A stretch of 64,000 nucleotides of DNA, from NCBI RefSeq assembly GCF_026151655.1, contig NZ_JAMQPN010000002.1, positions 372,001 through 436,000 of the forward strand, given 5' to 3'. Position numbers and translations under genes: made by a program. This DNA comes from Leptospira soteropolitanensis (GTDB lineage Bacteria; Spirochaetota; Leptospiria; Leptospirales; Leptospiraceae). Positions 10,190-20,121 of the stretch are shown here, piece after piece. Below the pieces are notes generated by a model, which worked only from the letters and a program-made list of their open reading frames with translations, was not told where the DNA came from and ran no database searches. Every line of letters starts with the position of its first letter. Position 1 is the first letter of the stretch.

Positions 10190-10501
10190 TTAATCTTTGT
10201 TAAATTTGAGTGATTCTTCTCTTAGTTTACGATTAGCATCTTCCAAAGACTTGATTTTGTCGAAGGCTGACATCAGCTCGTCTCGACTAAGATTGGATAC
10301 CATGGAACTGGCTTGTACAGTTTCTTTCGCTTCCCGAAGTTCCATACGCGAATAATCAATAATCTGTTCGTACATACGGATGATTTCATCGGCATTGGCT
10401 AATTCTTGTTCATTGAGTCTAAGAACTTTTTCATAGCCTTTGATGATATCCGATTGGATTTTCAATTTTTTAGTCAGTTCTTCTACCGTATCTTGTCCCA
10501 T
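10190..10501 (-). CDS. small coiled-coil protein of unknown function
   Basis: This 103-residue, highly charged protein is predicted to be nearly all helix. Heptad-like leucine/isoleucine spacing runs through most of its length (KLKIQSDIIKGYEKVLRLNE, and later SLEDANRKLREE). It has no signal peptide, membrane segment or enzymatic motif. It ends 4 bp before the TTG start of the GAF/SpoIIE gene, so it is probably the first gene of that regulator operon. It may serve as an oligomerising or scaffold partner, but that is only inference from position. Confidence 0.75.
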   Translation of the reverse strand: MGQDTVEELTKKLKIQSDIIKGYEKVLRLNEQELANADEIIRMYEQIIDYSRMELREAKETVQASSMVSNLSRDELMSAFDKIKSLEDANRKLREESLKFNKD

Positions 10502-10536
10502 AACATCTCTGGTTCCTTAGCCAATTTGGGATTCTG

Positions 10537-10570
10537 TTGACAGACAAACGCGTTCTCTCACCTTGGATTA
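10537..10570 (+). promoter_or_regulatory. candidate promoter of tRNA-Ala
   Basis: A perfect -35 hexamer TTGACA lies at 10537-10542, 34 bp before the first base of the tRNA. The -10 region is poorly defined (TTGGAT or GGATTA within 10563-10570). Position relative to the tRNA is right for a sigma-70 promoter, but the weak -10 keeps confidence low. Confidence 0.4.
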
Positions 10571-10576
10571 GCACAA

Positions 10577-10649
<73 letters not shown>

Positions 10650-10763
10650 AAATCCCTCCCGGAATTTCACAGTTCAAAGCCTCCCCTGTCAAATTCTTTT
10701 TCATTTGGATTGGAGATCACTTGATCAATCAGTGACCTTTTTCAATCTATTCCATATTAGATT

Positions 10764-11303
10764 ATGGCTGTTAGAAAAATCCTCAAGATTGGTAATCCCT
10801 TACTCCGTCAAACAAGCGAAGACGTAACTGAAACCGAAATCCAAACCAAGGAATTCAAAAAACTGATCCGCGATATGTTTGAAACCATGCGTCATGCAGA
10901 TGGTGTTGGTTTAGCCGCACCGCAAATTGGTGTTTTAAAAAAACTAGTAGTTGTTGGACAGGATGATGATAACGGAAGATACCCAGGAACTCCAGAAGTT
11001 CCAAACCAAATCATTTTAAATCCAGAAATTACTCCACTTTCTCCTCCAGGGGAAGGTTTTTGGGAAGGTTGTCTTTCAGTTCCGGGAATGCGCGGATTTG
11101 TAGAACGACCCAGTAAAATCAAAATGAAATGGCGGGATGAAAATTTCCAGGAACATGAAGAAATCATTGAAGGTTACAGGGCCATCGTATTACAACACGA
11201 GTGCGACCACCTATTCGGTGTTCTTTATGTAGATCGCCTCAAAAGTACAAAGTTATTTGGTTATAACGAAGACATTGATACTGCAGGTAAATTGTTAGAT
11301 TAA
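10764..11303 (+). CDS. def: peptide deformylase
   Basis: This 179-residue protein carries all three deformylase motifs: [10 protein letters not shown] (47-56), EGCLSVP (101-107, metal ligand Cys103) and QHECDH (144-149, ligands His145 and His149, catalytic Glu146). It removes the N-formyl group from new polypeptides. The length and the start [15 protein letters not shown] are as expected for the family. It precedes the RND transporter gene by 24 bp and follows tRNA-Ala; no clear Shine-Dalgarno sequence is seen before its ATG. Confidence 0.96.
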   Translation: MAVRKILKIGNPLLRQTSEDVTETEIQTKEFKKLIRDMFETMRHADGVGLAAPQIGVLKKLVVVGQDDDNGRYPGTPEVPNQIILNPEITPLSPPGEGFWEGCLSVPGMRGFVERPSKIKMKWRDENFQEHEEIIEGYRAIVLQHECDHLFGVLYVDRLKSTKLFGYNEDIDTAGKLLD

Positions 11304-11327
11304 AAAGTTTTCTCCTTAAGGAGTTTT

Positions 11328-14300
11328 ATGGGCTCATCCATCGTTCAGTATTTTCTTTCCAAGAGTTTATTCGTAAACCTTCTAACTTTTCTCATCATTC
11401 TTGTCGGTGGGTTTACAGCTGCCACAATGAATCGGGAAGCATTCCCCAATATCAACTTTGACATTGTCAGTGTTACTACAGTTTATCCAGGAGCAGCTCC
11501 AGCCGATGTTGAAAAACTAGTTACAAAACCTTTGGAAGATGCAATTAAAGAAGTGGATGGAATCAAAGAATTTCGTTCTGCTTCCTTAGAAAACAGATCC
11601 GGTATCATCGTTACCATTGATCCTAATACAAAGAATACACAAAAAGTAGTTGATGATTTAAAGTCTGCCATTGACCGAATTCAAGATTTACCAGAAGATG
11701 TAGATGATCCCATCGTAACAGAAATCACAACAGCAAGGCAACCCGTCATAGAAGTTCACTTGTCTTCTACCACGAGAGATGGCAAACCGTTATTAAACGC
11801 AAAAGAACTGAGAGACCAGGCTAAAATTTTAGAAGAGAAATTAAAAGATCTCCCTTCTGTCGCAAGGATTACGAAACGCGGTTGGCGAGAACGAGAAATG
11901 AAAGTGGACTTAGATCCAGACAAACTTAGAGTCCTTTCTCTCTCCTCTACTCAAGTCATCAATGCCCTTAGGTTACGAAACATTAATTTTCCCGGAGGGA
12001 ATATTAATGAAAAAACAAGAGAAATCATTGTCCGAACAGTGGGCGAATTTGATACAGCAGAAGAAATTGAAAATGTTTTTGTTCGTTCCAACGATGCAGG
12101 AAGGTCAGTGCGAATTCGAGATGTAGCTCGAGTAACGGAAGGATTTGAAGACTCTGAATATTTAGACAAATCCAATGGTGACATCGCCATAGCTTTAACT
12201 GTTATCAAAAGAGAAAAGGCAGATGCCATCACAGTCGTAGATGATTCAAAACAAGTGGTTGAAGAATTTATAAAGTCTACAGGCGGAACTGTCAAACACG
12301 CATTTGTAAATGATTTATCAAAATACATTAGAAGAAGGCTTGGGGTTTTAACTTCCAACGCTGTATCTGGACTATTCCTTGTGACCGCATCTCTATTCGT
12401 TTTTCTAGGATGGAGAATGGCACTAATGACTGCACTTGGAATTCCCATCTCCATTGCCATGACCTTTGTTGCCATGAACTATATGGGACTTACTTTAAAC
12501 TTAATCTCAATGATGGGACTTATCATTGTTGTGGGTATTTTAGTTGATGATGCCATCATCATTTGTGAAAACGTTTACCGCCATTTGGAAATGGGAGAAG
12601 AACCTTTTGAAGCGGCCATGCGTGGGACAAGCGAAGTACTCGCACCCGTAACCGCTACAGTTACTACTACGATTGCCGCATTTGGGCCTATGTTGTTTAT
12701 GACAGGGATTTTTGGAAAGTTTATCCACTCCATTCCCCTAGTTGTGATTTTATCCTTATGTAGTTCTCTTTTCGAAGCTTTCTTTATGTTGCCTTCTCAT
12801 TTATATGATGTGAGTAAAGCCGGTGATATGAAGGGAGAAGTGAAAGAAGAGTCACATTGGTTCATTAAGTTTAAAGAAAGAACTTACTTACCCCTCTTAA
12901 GTTTTGCTTTGAAAAATCGCTGGAAGATGGTTGGACTCCTTATGGGTCTATTTGTATTTTCTATTGCCATCCAAGTAAAGTTTGGAAAATTCAAACTTTT
13001 CCCAGGAGCGATTGAAACCTTCCAAGTGAGAGTTACAGCAGAAACAGGACTGAAACTGGAAGAAACAGACCGTTTCATTCGTGTCATTGAAGATGCCGTC
13101 GGAAAACTTCCGAAAGGGGAAGTGGAAAATTACATTTCAAGAGTGGGTATCATTCAAAAAGATCCCAATGATCCTTTTACTAAACGAGGGAAAAATTATG
13201 CACAAGTCATGGTGTATTTAACCCCTGATGACAATAGAGATAGGTCGACAGAAAAAATCATCGAAGTGGTGCGACAAAACACCAAGTTTATGTTAAACGA
13301 AAAGGCACTCCAAATTTTAGAAGAAAAATTAGCCAAAGAGAATCTCGGTAAAAAAGAAGAGGAACCCTTACCTACTTCTGAAATACCAAAAGAATATCTT
13401 CCATTAAAAGGAAAACTGGTAAACCTAGAATTTGAAAAACTAGCAGGTGGTCCTCCTGTTGGAAAACCTGTGGCCATCGAAATCAAAGGAGATGATTTTG
13501 CCACTTTACTCAAAATTGGTGCTGAATACAAAGCTGCCCTTGCAAAAATCAATGGAGTCACAGACATAGGAGATGATTTTAACGAAGGAAAAGATGAAAT
13601 CCGAGTATCAGTGGATGAAACCTTAGCCTCCTTTGCCGGTGTCAGCGTTCAATCGGTTTCCCTTGCCATCAATACTGCCTTACAAGGGACCGTTTCCACA
13701 AAAATTAAACGTGCTGATGAAGAAGTGGATGTCCGGGTTCGGTTTCCAGAAGAATACCGCTCCTCTCTTGCCCATCTAAACAAAGTATACGTCAATAACC
13801 TAACAGGAAATTTAATTCCTGTTTCTAGACTTACTAGTTATGATAGAAACCCCGGACGTGCCTCCATCAACCACCTTGACGGCAAACGGTTATTAACGGT
13901 TACATCCAATATTGACGAAACAATTTCAACATCAAGACAAGTCAATATGGAAGCCAAAAAACTTACCGAAGGAATCATTACCAAATACCCTGGCTATTCC
14001 GTACGTTTTTCAGGAGAAAACAAAGACACAGAAGAATCAATGGCCTCCCTCGGAAGAGCCTTTCTTGTGGGACTACTCATCATCTATATGATTCTTGCCT
14101 CACTCTTTCGTTCCTTAGCCCAACCACTCATAGTAATGAGCGCCATTCCTTTTGCTGTCATTGGAGTGATTTTTGCTTTTTTAATCCACGGGCAACCTTT
14201 TTCCTTTCTTGCTTTTCTAGGAATCATTGGGCTTGCCGGGGTGGTCGTCAACGACTCCATTGTCCTTGTGGATTGTGCAAATCAATTGCGATTGGAAAAC

Positions 14301-14573
14301 CCAAACAAATCAACTTTTGAATTACTAGTGGAAGCAGGAAGTATTCGACTAAGAGCTGTTATGCTTACCACGGTTACGACAGTGCTTGGACTTCTGCCTA
14401 CGGCTTATGGTATCGGAGGAAAAGACCCATTCCTTGTTCCAATGGCTTTAGCATTTGGATGGGGGCTTGCTTTTGCAACTTTTATCACACTCATTATGGT
14501 GCCAGTTTTCTACCTAAACTTATATACATTTAAAGATGCGATAGTTGCAAAATTACAATCGAGAAAAAAATGA
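11328..14573 (+). CDS. RND-family efflux transporter (AcrB/MdtB-like inner-membrane pump)
   Basis: This 1081-residue protein has the duplicated RND layout. It has an N-terminal membrane helix (residues ~12-33), a large periplasmic loop, a block of helices around residues 335-480, a second periplasmic loop, and a C-terminal helix block around 905-1065. Motifs include [19 protein letters not shown], a conserved acidic helix [19 protein letters not shown] (transmembrane Asp pair) and [18 protein letters not shown]. It would use the proton gradient to export small molecules. A good AAGGAG site precedes the ATG. No membrane-fusion or outer-membrane partner gene lies nearby, so the partners must be encoded elsewhere. 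The substrate is unknown. Confidence 0.92.
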   Translation: MGSSIVQYFLSKSLFVNLLTFLIILVGGFTAATMNREAFPNINFDIVSVTTVYPGAAPADVEKLVTKPLEDAIKEVDGIKEFRSASLENRSGIIVTIDPNTKNTQKVVDDLKSAIDRIQDLPEDVDDPIVTEITTARQPVIEVHLSSTTRDGKPLLNAKELRDQAKILEEKLKDLPSVARITKRGWREREMKVDLDPDKLRVLSLSSTQVINALRLRNINFPGGNINEKTREIIVRTVGEFDTAEEIENVFVRSNDAGRSVRIRDVARVTEGFEDSEYLDKSNGDIAIALTVIKREKADAITVVDDSKQVVEEFIKSTGGTVKHAFVNDLSKYIRRRLGVLTSNAVSGLFLVTASLFVFLGWRMALMTALGIPISIAMTFVAMNYMGLTLNLISMMGLIIVVGILVDDAIIICENVYRHLEMGEEPFEAAMRGTSEVLAPVTATVTTTIAAFGPMLFMTGIFGKFIHSIPLVVILSLCSSLFEAFFMLPSHLYDVSKAGDMKGEVKEESHWFIKFKERTYLPLLSFALKNRWKMVGLLMGLFVFSIAIQVKFGKFKLFPGAIETFQVRVTAETGLKLEETDRFIRVIEDAVGKLPKGEVENYISRVGIIQKDPNDPFTKRGKNYAQVMVYLTPDDNRDRSTEKIIEVVRQNTKFMLNEKALQILEEKLAKENLGKKEEEPLPTSEIPKEYLPLKGKLVNLEFEKLAGGPPVGKPVAIEIKGDDFATLLKIGAEYKAALAKINGVTDIGDDFNEGKDEIRVSVDETLASFAGVSVQSVSLAINTALQGTVSTKIKRADEEVDVRVRFPEEYRSSLAHLNKVYVNNLTGNLIPVSRLTSYDRNPGRASINHLDGKRLLTVTSNIDETISTSRQVNMEAKKLTEGIITKYPGYSVRFSGENKDTEESMASLGRAFLVGLLIIYMILASLFRSLAQPLIVMSAIPFAVIGVIFAFLIHGQPFSFLAFLGIIGLAGVVVNDSIVLVDCANQLRLENPNKSTFELLVEAGSIRLRAVMLTTVTTVLGLLPTAYGIGGKDPFLVPMALAFGWGLAFATFITLIMVPVFYLNLYTFKDAIVAKLQSRKK

Positions 14574-14600
14574 TTCGCATAAGAAAAAGTTTTTTCACTA

Positions 14601-14635
14601 ATTTACTGCAACTAAATTGAATTCTTCAGCAGTAA
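14601..14635. terminator. possible hairpin between the convergent RND and deacetylase genes
   Basis: A perfect 8-bp inverted repeat (TTTACTGC / GCAGTAAA) has a 19-base loop. It lies in the 151-bp gap between two convergent genes. An A/T-rich partial palindrome follows around 14700-14722. There is no clean U-run, so terminator function is only suggested by position. Confidence 0.35.
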
Positions 14636-14724
14636 ACCAAGAAAATCTAGCATATGAAAATCTTATTTGGCAACTGCAAAATTTAGAAACTAATTACATT
14701 TTTAGAAAAATATTTTCTTAGAAT

Positions 14725-15915
14725 TTAATCTTTTTTATCGTTTAGAACTTCGGATAAAGTTACAAATTTATATCCTTTTTCCTTCATTCGCTCAATGAAT
14801 GTGGGAAGGATATAAATCAATTTATCAAATTTTCGTGGTCCACCTAAGTGCATCAAGATGATAGCACCGTTCATTCCGTTCGGATCTACTTTTTCCCAAT
14901 TGTCTAAAAAAGTTAAGGTTTCCTCACCTGTTTTATAGTGCGGATTTCGAACCACTTCCTTTTTACCTTTAGATGTTTTTTTATACAAGAATTGTTTGCT
15001 AATATAATCAGGTAAATCAAGAGATCCTTTAGAGTTATTGGACCACATAATATGGTCGGTATAACCTAGACTTGCATGAGCATCCAAAATCAATTGACTA
15101 AGGGCTCCATAAGGAAGACGATAGTATTTCTTTAATTCTTGTTTGGTGAGTGAATAGAAGGTATCTTCCACACGTTTTAGCTCTTCTGCCATACGAGGGA
15201 GATCCAAAACCGATTTGGATAAATACTCAAGTACCAACCTCTTTTTTAACGAGGTTTCTGTTACAGATCTCTGGTAATTGAAATGGGACCAAGTGTGGTT
15301 GCCAAATTCCACCGATCCTGTTTTTGCCATTTTTTTAATATAATCTAAATTATTCCGAATAAAGAAAGAACCGTTAATATCAGAAGGTCTTTCATTCGAA
15401 AGAAAAAGAGTCACTTTGATTTTATGATCTTTGATATAGTTATATAAGACAGGGAGCTCTTCTCCGGTTGCTAAATCAAAGGTAAGGGCAATTTCTTTAT
15501 GGGATTCATTTCCACGAAGGATATTTCGGCCTTTCGAATTTTGACTGACTTCTTTTAAAAACTGTATGTTTTCTTCGACTTGTTTGGCAAGTTCTGTATC
15601 AGGTTCGGTATCCCCCGCCAGTGCATATTCTTCTCGAAGCTGCTCTTGGTACATAAGAGAAAAAAGCGATTGTTCTAATTCTCTTAAGTTTTTTTCTTTT
15701 TCTTTAACTTCTGTTTCTAGTTTGGTAACACTGAGACTTAAATAAAGTAAATACCCACAAAGAACAAGGACCGTGATTCCGACAAAACTCAGAGCGGAAA
15801 TGAGAGCTAGTTTCTTTAACTTTTTTGCAAACAGCCGGTCTTTCTCGATATCCTGGGAAAGTTCATGAACAATATCTTGAATTTCCTTTTCTTCGTCTGT
15901 CGGATCGAGGGACAT
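14725..15915 (-). CDS. membrane-anchored polysaccharide deacetylase (NodB-like) family protein
   Basis: This 396-residue protein has a cytoplasmic N-terminus, one membrane helix (about 38-60), a coiled-coil stretch (~62-95), and then a NodB-type domain. Visible motifs are TFDLATG (145-151), the metal-binding pair His207/His211 in NHTWSH, RLPYG (266-270) and ILMHLGG with His356. The usual first motif is TFDDG. Here the second Asp, a metal ligand in characterised enzymes, is Leu148, so activity may differ. It probably acts on cell-envelope glycan in the periplasm. It is followed by tyrS upstream on the same strand with a 71-bp gap. Confidence 0.82.
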   Translation of the reverse strand: MSLDPTDEEKEIQDIVHELSQDIEKDRLFAKKLKKLALISALSFVGITVLVLCGYLLYLSLSVTKLETEVKEKEKNLRELEQSLFSLMYQEQLREEYALAGDTEPDTELAKQVEENIQFLKEVSQNSKGRNILRGNESHKEIALTFDLATGEELPVLYNYIKDHKIKVTLFLSNERPSDINGSFFIRNNLDYIKKMAKTGSVEFGNHTWSHFNYQRSVTETSLKKRLVLEYLSKSVLDLPRMAEELKRVEDTFYSLTKQELKKYYRLPYGALSQLILDAHASLGYTDHIMWSNNSKGSLDLPDYISKQFLYKKTSKGKKEVVRNPHYKTGEETLTFLDNWEKVDPNGMNGAIILMHLGGPRKFDKLIYILPTFIERMKEKGYKFVTLSEVLNDKKD

Positions 15916-15986
15916 GAGGGTATTTAGTTTTCCTTATTTTCTAATATCGGATTTTGACCTGTCGTTCTAAAACAGGCCGAAATTCC

Positions 15987-17213
15987 TTAAGTCTTTATCT
16001 TTAAAAATTTTCCTTTCTTCCCTTGGCGGATTAGGTATTCCTTCCCTGGTTCCAATGTGAAGCCAATATCAGTGATTTTTTCCTCATCCAAATACAAGCC
16101 GCCGGCCTGAATGAGCCTGCGCCCTTCCGACACACTGGGAATGAATTTTAATTGAGAAAGAATATAAACAAGAAGTGGCGGTTTTTCAGAAAAATAAGAA
16201 GGATCCAAAGTTTCTGTAGGTATCTCATCAGGAAGAGCTCTGTTTTTCGTATTGTGGATGGCAGTCCACTCTTCCACTGCTTTCCTATTTTCTTCTTCTG
16301 GATGGAGTTGGTCCATCACTAGGAGAGCCAGTTCCGTTTTGACTTCTTTCGGATGGAGGGTTTTCGAACGAATCCCTTCCTTTCTTTTTTCCATTTCCGT
16401 AACAGGAAGGTCGGTCAGTAACTCAAAATAATTCCACATGAGGTCATCGGAGATCGACATGATTTTCCCATACATGTCAATGGGTTTCTCTGTGACACCA
16501 ACATAGTTTCCGAGAGACTTTGACATTTTTTTTACTCCATCAAGTCCTACAAGTAGAGGTAGGGTAATGACAGATTGTGGTTTTTGTCCGTATTCTCTTT
16601 GTAAGTCGCGACCGACTAACATATTAAACTTTTGATCGGTTCCTCCAAGTTCCACATCTGCTCTCATCGCAACCGAGTCATACCCTTGGACAAGCGGGTA
16701 TAAAAATTCAATCATAGAGATAGGAGTTCCTGCTTTGTGACGTTTGGTGAAATCGTCTCTTTCCAACATTCTAGAAACTGTATATTTTGATGTTAAAATC
16801 AAAACATCCTCGAATTTCATTTCCGAACACCAATGAGAATTATAAACAATTTTTGTTTTTTTAGGATCTAAAACTTTAAAAACTTGGTTTTGGTAGGTTT
16901 TGGAATTTTCCAATACCTCTTCTTTTGAAAGTCGCTTTCTTGTTTCTGATTTTCCTGTTGGGTCACCAATCATAGCCGTAAAATCACCGAGCATAAAACA
17001 AACTTCATGACCGAGGTCTTGGAAATGTTTCAACTTTCGTAATAATACAAAATGGCCTAAATGCAAATCGGGAGCTGTCGGATCAAAGCCAGCTTTGATG
17101 GTAAGGGATGGTTTGGATTTAAGCTTTTCTAAAAGTTCTGCCTCACTGATGATCTCAACAGTTCCTCGGCGTATGATGTCTAATTCTTGGTTCAATTCTC
17201 TTTCAGTTTTCAT
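15987..17213 (-). CDS. tyrS: tyrosyl-tRNA synthetase
   Basis: This 408-residue class I aminoacyl-tRNA synthetase has a HIGH-type motif HLGH at 51-54 and KMSKS at 229-233. It also shows the tyrosine-site segments [12 protein letters not shown] and [20 protein letters not shown]. The C-terminal ~65 residues form an S4-like RNA-binding domain ([20 protein letters not shown]). It charges tRNA-Tyr. Length and layout fit the bacterial TyrZ-like subgroup. It is divergent from glpD across a ~97-bp gap. Confidence 0.97.
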   Translation of the reverse strand: MKTERELNQELDIIRRGTVEIISEAELLEKLKSKPSLTIKAGFDPTAPDLHLGHFVLLRKLKHFQDLGHEVCFMLGDFTAMIGDPTGKSETRKRLSKEEVLENSKTYQNQVFKVLDPKKTKIVYNSHWCSEMKFEDVLILTSKYTVSRMLERDDFTKRHKAGTPISMIEFLYPLVQGYDSVAMRADVELGGTDQKFNMLVGRDLQREYGQKPQSVITLPLLVGLDGVKKMSKSLGNYVGVTEKPIDMYGKIMSISDDLMWNYFELLTDLPVTEMEKRKEGIRSKTLHPKEVKTELALLVMDQLHPEEENRKAVEEWTAIHNTKNRALPDEIPTETLDPSYFSEKPPLLVYILSQLKFIPSVSEGRRLIQAGGLYLDEEKITDIGFTLEPGKEYLIRQGKKGKFLKIKT

Positions 17214-17310
17214 AACAAATTCAAAAATTTTCGATGGTCGAAATGGTGACTTTTGACAATACTAACCGTATAATCTCTATAGGCAACCACCAAAGTACGT
17301 AAAAACCCTT

Positions 17311-18918
17311 ATGAATCATTTAGATGAAAGAAAACAAACCCTAAAACAATTAGAAGCAACGGACTACGATATCTTAGTTCTTGGCGGTGGAGCCACTGGG
17401 TCCGGCACGGCACTCGATGCGGCGCTTCGCGGCTATAAGGTAGCACTCCTAGAAAAACAAGATTTTTCAGCGGGAACCAGTTCTAGGTCCACAAAACTCA
17501 TCCACGGTGGTGTTCGCTATTTAGCGCAATTCCATTTCAAATTGATTTACGAAGCACTTTCAGAAAGGAAACGGCTTCTCATCAATGCTCCCCACCTTGT
17601 TAAGCCACTCCCATTTGTTTTACCAACCTATGTATGGTGGGAAAAACCTTTTTATTCCATTGGTCTTACCATGTATGATATTCTTGCTGGTAGGTCAGTT
17701 GTACCAGGACATGAAAGGATTTCCAAAGCAACTGCATTAGATTACTTTGCTTCCTTAAAAAAAGAAAATCTCAAAGGAGGAATATCTTACTACGATGCTC
17801 AATTCAATGACTCAAGACTCAATGTCACAACAATAAGAGCTGCAAAAGAAAATGGAGCAGATGTCCTTTCACGAATCGAAGTGATTTCCTTTTTAAAAGA
17901 TACAAAAGGAAAAATCATCGGTGTGACAGCAAAAGACCTAATCACCAAAAAGAAAATTACAATCAAAGCCAAGGTGGTTGCTAATACTACAGGGGTTTGG
18001 ATTGATTCTCTTCGCAAATTAGATGATCCCAATGCTGAAAATGTCCTAGCCCCAAGCCAAGGTATCCATCTCGTTTTCGACAAAGACAGGTTACCTTGTC
18101 GCACTGCCATGATCATCCCAAAAACCGCAGACGGACGTGTCGTTTTTGTGATCCCTTGGGAAGGAAAAGTTCTCTTAGGAACCACAGACACAGCCATTCA
18201 AAAAATAGAGGAAGAACCTCTTCCTCTTAAGGCAGAAGTAGAATTTTTATTAAAAACAGGAAATGATTATTTAGATACTAAATTAACAAAAGAGGATATT
18301 GAATCTGTATTCTCTGGTTTACGCCCTCTCATTTCCACAGGAGATAAAAAAGATACGAAATCAATCTCAAGAGAAGAAGCCATTCTTGTTTCTGATTCTG
18401 GCCTTGTTACGATGTCGGGAGGGAAATGGTCTACCTTTCGAAAAATGGCGGAAGATCTGACAGACAAACTAATTTCTGTGGGAAATCTTCCACCTAAAAG
18501 GAATTGTGTGACGGCAAGTTTTGCCTTCCCCGGAGCAGAAGGTTATTCCAAACACTTAGTTGCTAAAATCCAAACCATGTATGACCTTTCCTATGATACA
18601 GCAGTTCGTTTGGTGGACGCATACGGTGGTGAAGTTTCTTTTATTCTTGGAAAACAGCCTAAAGAAATCAAAAAAGGCACAGGTTACTTTGTCGAAGAAA
18701 TCAAACATTTTGTAAAAAAGGAATTTGCACTCTCTGTTACCGATGTCCTTTCCCGAAGATGGAGACTTGTATTTTTGGACTTAAAACTAGCGGAGTCTTT
18801 AGCGGTTCCTGTGGCCAATGCGCTTGCCAAAGAATTAGGTTGGAAAGAGACGGAAAAAAAATCCTCTTTAAATGAACTACTTAGTCATATCAAAGACCTA
18901 AAGAAAACAATCGCTTAA
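17311..18918 (+). CDS. glpD: FAD-dependent glycerol-3-phosphate dehydrogenase
   Basis: This 535-residue flavoprotein has the N-terminal dinucleotide fold VLGGGATGSGTALDAALRG (GxGxxG at ~25-30). It then shows the family signature SSRSTKLIHGGVRYLAQF and the FAD-contact segment LLGTTDTAI. The C-terminal domain (LSVTDVLSRRWRLVFLD) is the GlpD cap. It oxidises sn-glycerol-3-phosphate to dihydroxyacetone phosphate and passes electrons to quinone at the inner membrane. No glpK or glpF gene is adjacent. No clear ribosome site precedes the ATG. Confidence 0.95.
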   Translation: MNHLDERKQTLKQLEATDYDILVLGGGATGSGTALDAALRGYKVALLEKQDFSAGTSSRSTKLIHGGVRYLAQFHFKLIYEALSERKRLLINAPHLVKPLPFVLPTYVWWEKPFYSIGLTMYDILAGRSVVPGHERISKATALDYFASLKKENLKGGISYYDAQFNDSRLNVTTIRAAKENGADVLSRIEVISFLKDTKGKIIGVTAKDLITKKKITIKAKVVANTTGVWIDSLRKLDDPNAENVLAPSQGIHLVFDKDRLPCRTAMIIPKTADGRVVFVIPWEGKVLLGTTDTAIQKIEEEPLPLKAEVEFLLKTGNDYLDTKLTKEDIESVFSGLRPLISTGDKKDTKSISREEAILVSDSGLVTMSGGKWSTFRKMAEDLTDKLISVGNLPPKRNCVTASFAFPGAEGYSKHLVAKIQTMYDLSYDTAVRLVDAYGGEVSFILGKQPKEIKKGTGYFVEEIKHFVKKEFALSVTDVLSRRWRLVFLDLKLAESLAVPVANALAKELGWKETEKKSSLNELLSHIKDLKKTIA

Positions 18919-18939
18919 CAAAAGATTTGAATCACACCT

Positions 18940-18965
18940 GATTGGATGGATTAGTTCATCCAATC
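18940..18965. terminator. bidirectional hairpin between glpD and the lipoprotein gene
   Basis: A perfect 9-bp inverted repeat (GATTGGATG / CATCCAATC) encloses an 8-base loop. It lies in the 46-bp gap of two convergent genes, with its right arm touching the lipoprotein stop codon. Position and strength fit a shared terminator, though no long U-run follows on either strand. Confidence 0.5.
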
Positions 18966-20065
18966 TACTTTGGTCTAGGAAGTTCATAATGATAAAAAGT
19001 CCTTCCTGATTCCTTTTCTTTTAAAACTAACAGAAAATGGGTTTTGGGATTAAACACCTCAGAAAATCTTGTCCCCAGTTTGGTTTTGAAATTTTCATAA
19101 TCTTCATCCCCCACCTCGGCTCGTTTAAAAATCCAAGAGATGTTTCTTTCGATTCCACCCCCATCGTAATAACTCAAATTTAACTCTAGTCCTTCTTCCG
19201 AAGATTGTAGGATGGTATAAGTTCCCACAATGGATGGTAAAAAACCTAAAGGATCACCTTCCCCATACATCTCTGAAAAACTAAAGGTTTGATCGGCCTT
19301 AAAAAAAACTGGAAGGATGGTTCCTTGGTCATAAAATAAAATGGTACCCTTTTCATTGGCCAAAATAAGTTGCCTAAATCCGGCATAATGTCTTTCTGCT
19401 TTTCCAAATTGTTCAATGGTTCTTTTGATTTTATCAAATGAAACCCAAGGAAAGGATACAAAATTTTCCTTTTGGATTTCTCCAAATTGAAGTTCAGAAA
19501 TACAAACACGTCCAGTCGAACCCAAACCATAGGTTTCTAAAATTTCCAAACGAATCACATTTCCTTGGAACTTGGAATCCAAATCCATTACTTGAAATCC
19601 AGATTTTCCAAACTTGGGTTTGTTTAATTCCAAATCGATTGTTGATTTTATTTTTAGTTTGGATTTTAGATCTTCTGTTTCCATATCGAATGTTGTGATT
19701 CGAAGTTTCTTAATCGCATCATTTGATTTTAAATCAAGAGCTGATCTATGAAATCCACTCAGTATCTGTAAAGCGGAGAACTGTGAGTAGGATTGTAAAT
19801 AGAGAGTAAATCCAGAACCAACTTCTTTTGCATTGGCACAAAAGGCAGTGGTAGTTTTGTTATCCAATGCAAATTCAGGACTGAACTTCCAAGGCTCTTC
19901 AGGACTTACCTGGCCAACACTTTGTGTCCGATTGTAATCGAATTGTTTTTCGGATCCCTTACATTGAAAAAGGAAAACCAAAACTAGAATGAATGGGAAT
20001 AAGATTCGAAAAGAATTTCTTATGAAGGGAATTAAAGGAAAAAAAATGGAGCGGTTCAGACTCAT
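18965..20065 (-). CDS. putative lipoprotein with a discoidin/NADase-type glycan-binding-like region
   Basis: This is a 366-residue protein. Its N-terminus is a long hydrophobic signal ending VFLFQC, a plausible spirochaetal lipobox with Cys35 as the lipidated residue. The next ~150 residues (SPEEPWKFSPEFALDNKTTTAFCA, GSGFTLYLQ, QILSGFHRS, VIRLEILETYGLGSTGRVCISELQFG) look like a discoidin-type carbohydrate-binding beta-sandwich. The rest has no recognised motif. It lies 56 bp after rpoD on the same strand and could be read from the same transcript. Function is unknown; a surface or periplasmic location is inferred. Confidence 0.75.
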   Translation of the reverse strand: MSLNRSIFFPLIPFIRNSFRILFPFILVLVFLFQCKGSEKQFDYNRTQSVGQVSPEEPWKFSPEFALDNKTTTAFCANAKEVGSGFTLYLQSYSQFSALQILSGFHRSALDLKSNDAIKKLRITTFDMETEDLKSKLKIKSTIDLELNKPKFGKSGFQVMDLDSKFQGNVIRLEILETYGLGSTGRVCISELQFGEIQKENFVSFPWVSFDKIKRTIEQFGKAERHYAGFRQLILANEKGTILFYDQGTILPVFFKADQTFSFSEMYGEGDPLGFLPSIVGTYTILQSSEEGLELNLSYYDGGGIERNISWIFKRAEVGDEDYENFKTKLGTRFSEVFNPKTHFLLVLKEKESGRTFYHYELPRPK

Positions 20066-20121
20066 GGACTTTCAAACCATGAATCTGAACGAAACTTCAA
20101 TCAAGCGAAAAACAAATTCAC

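Noticed and set aside
13196..13567. Antisense ORFs of 100-180 codons within the RND, carboxylase and pnp genes
   Set aside because: They lie fully inside strong coding genes, lack ribosome sites and show no family motifs.
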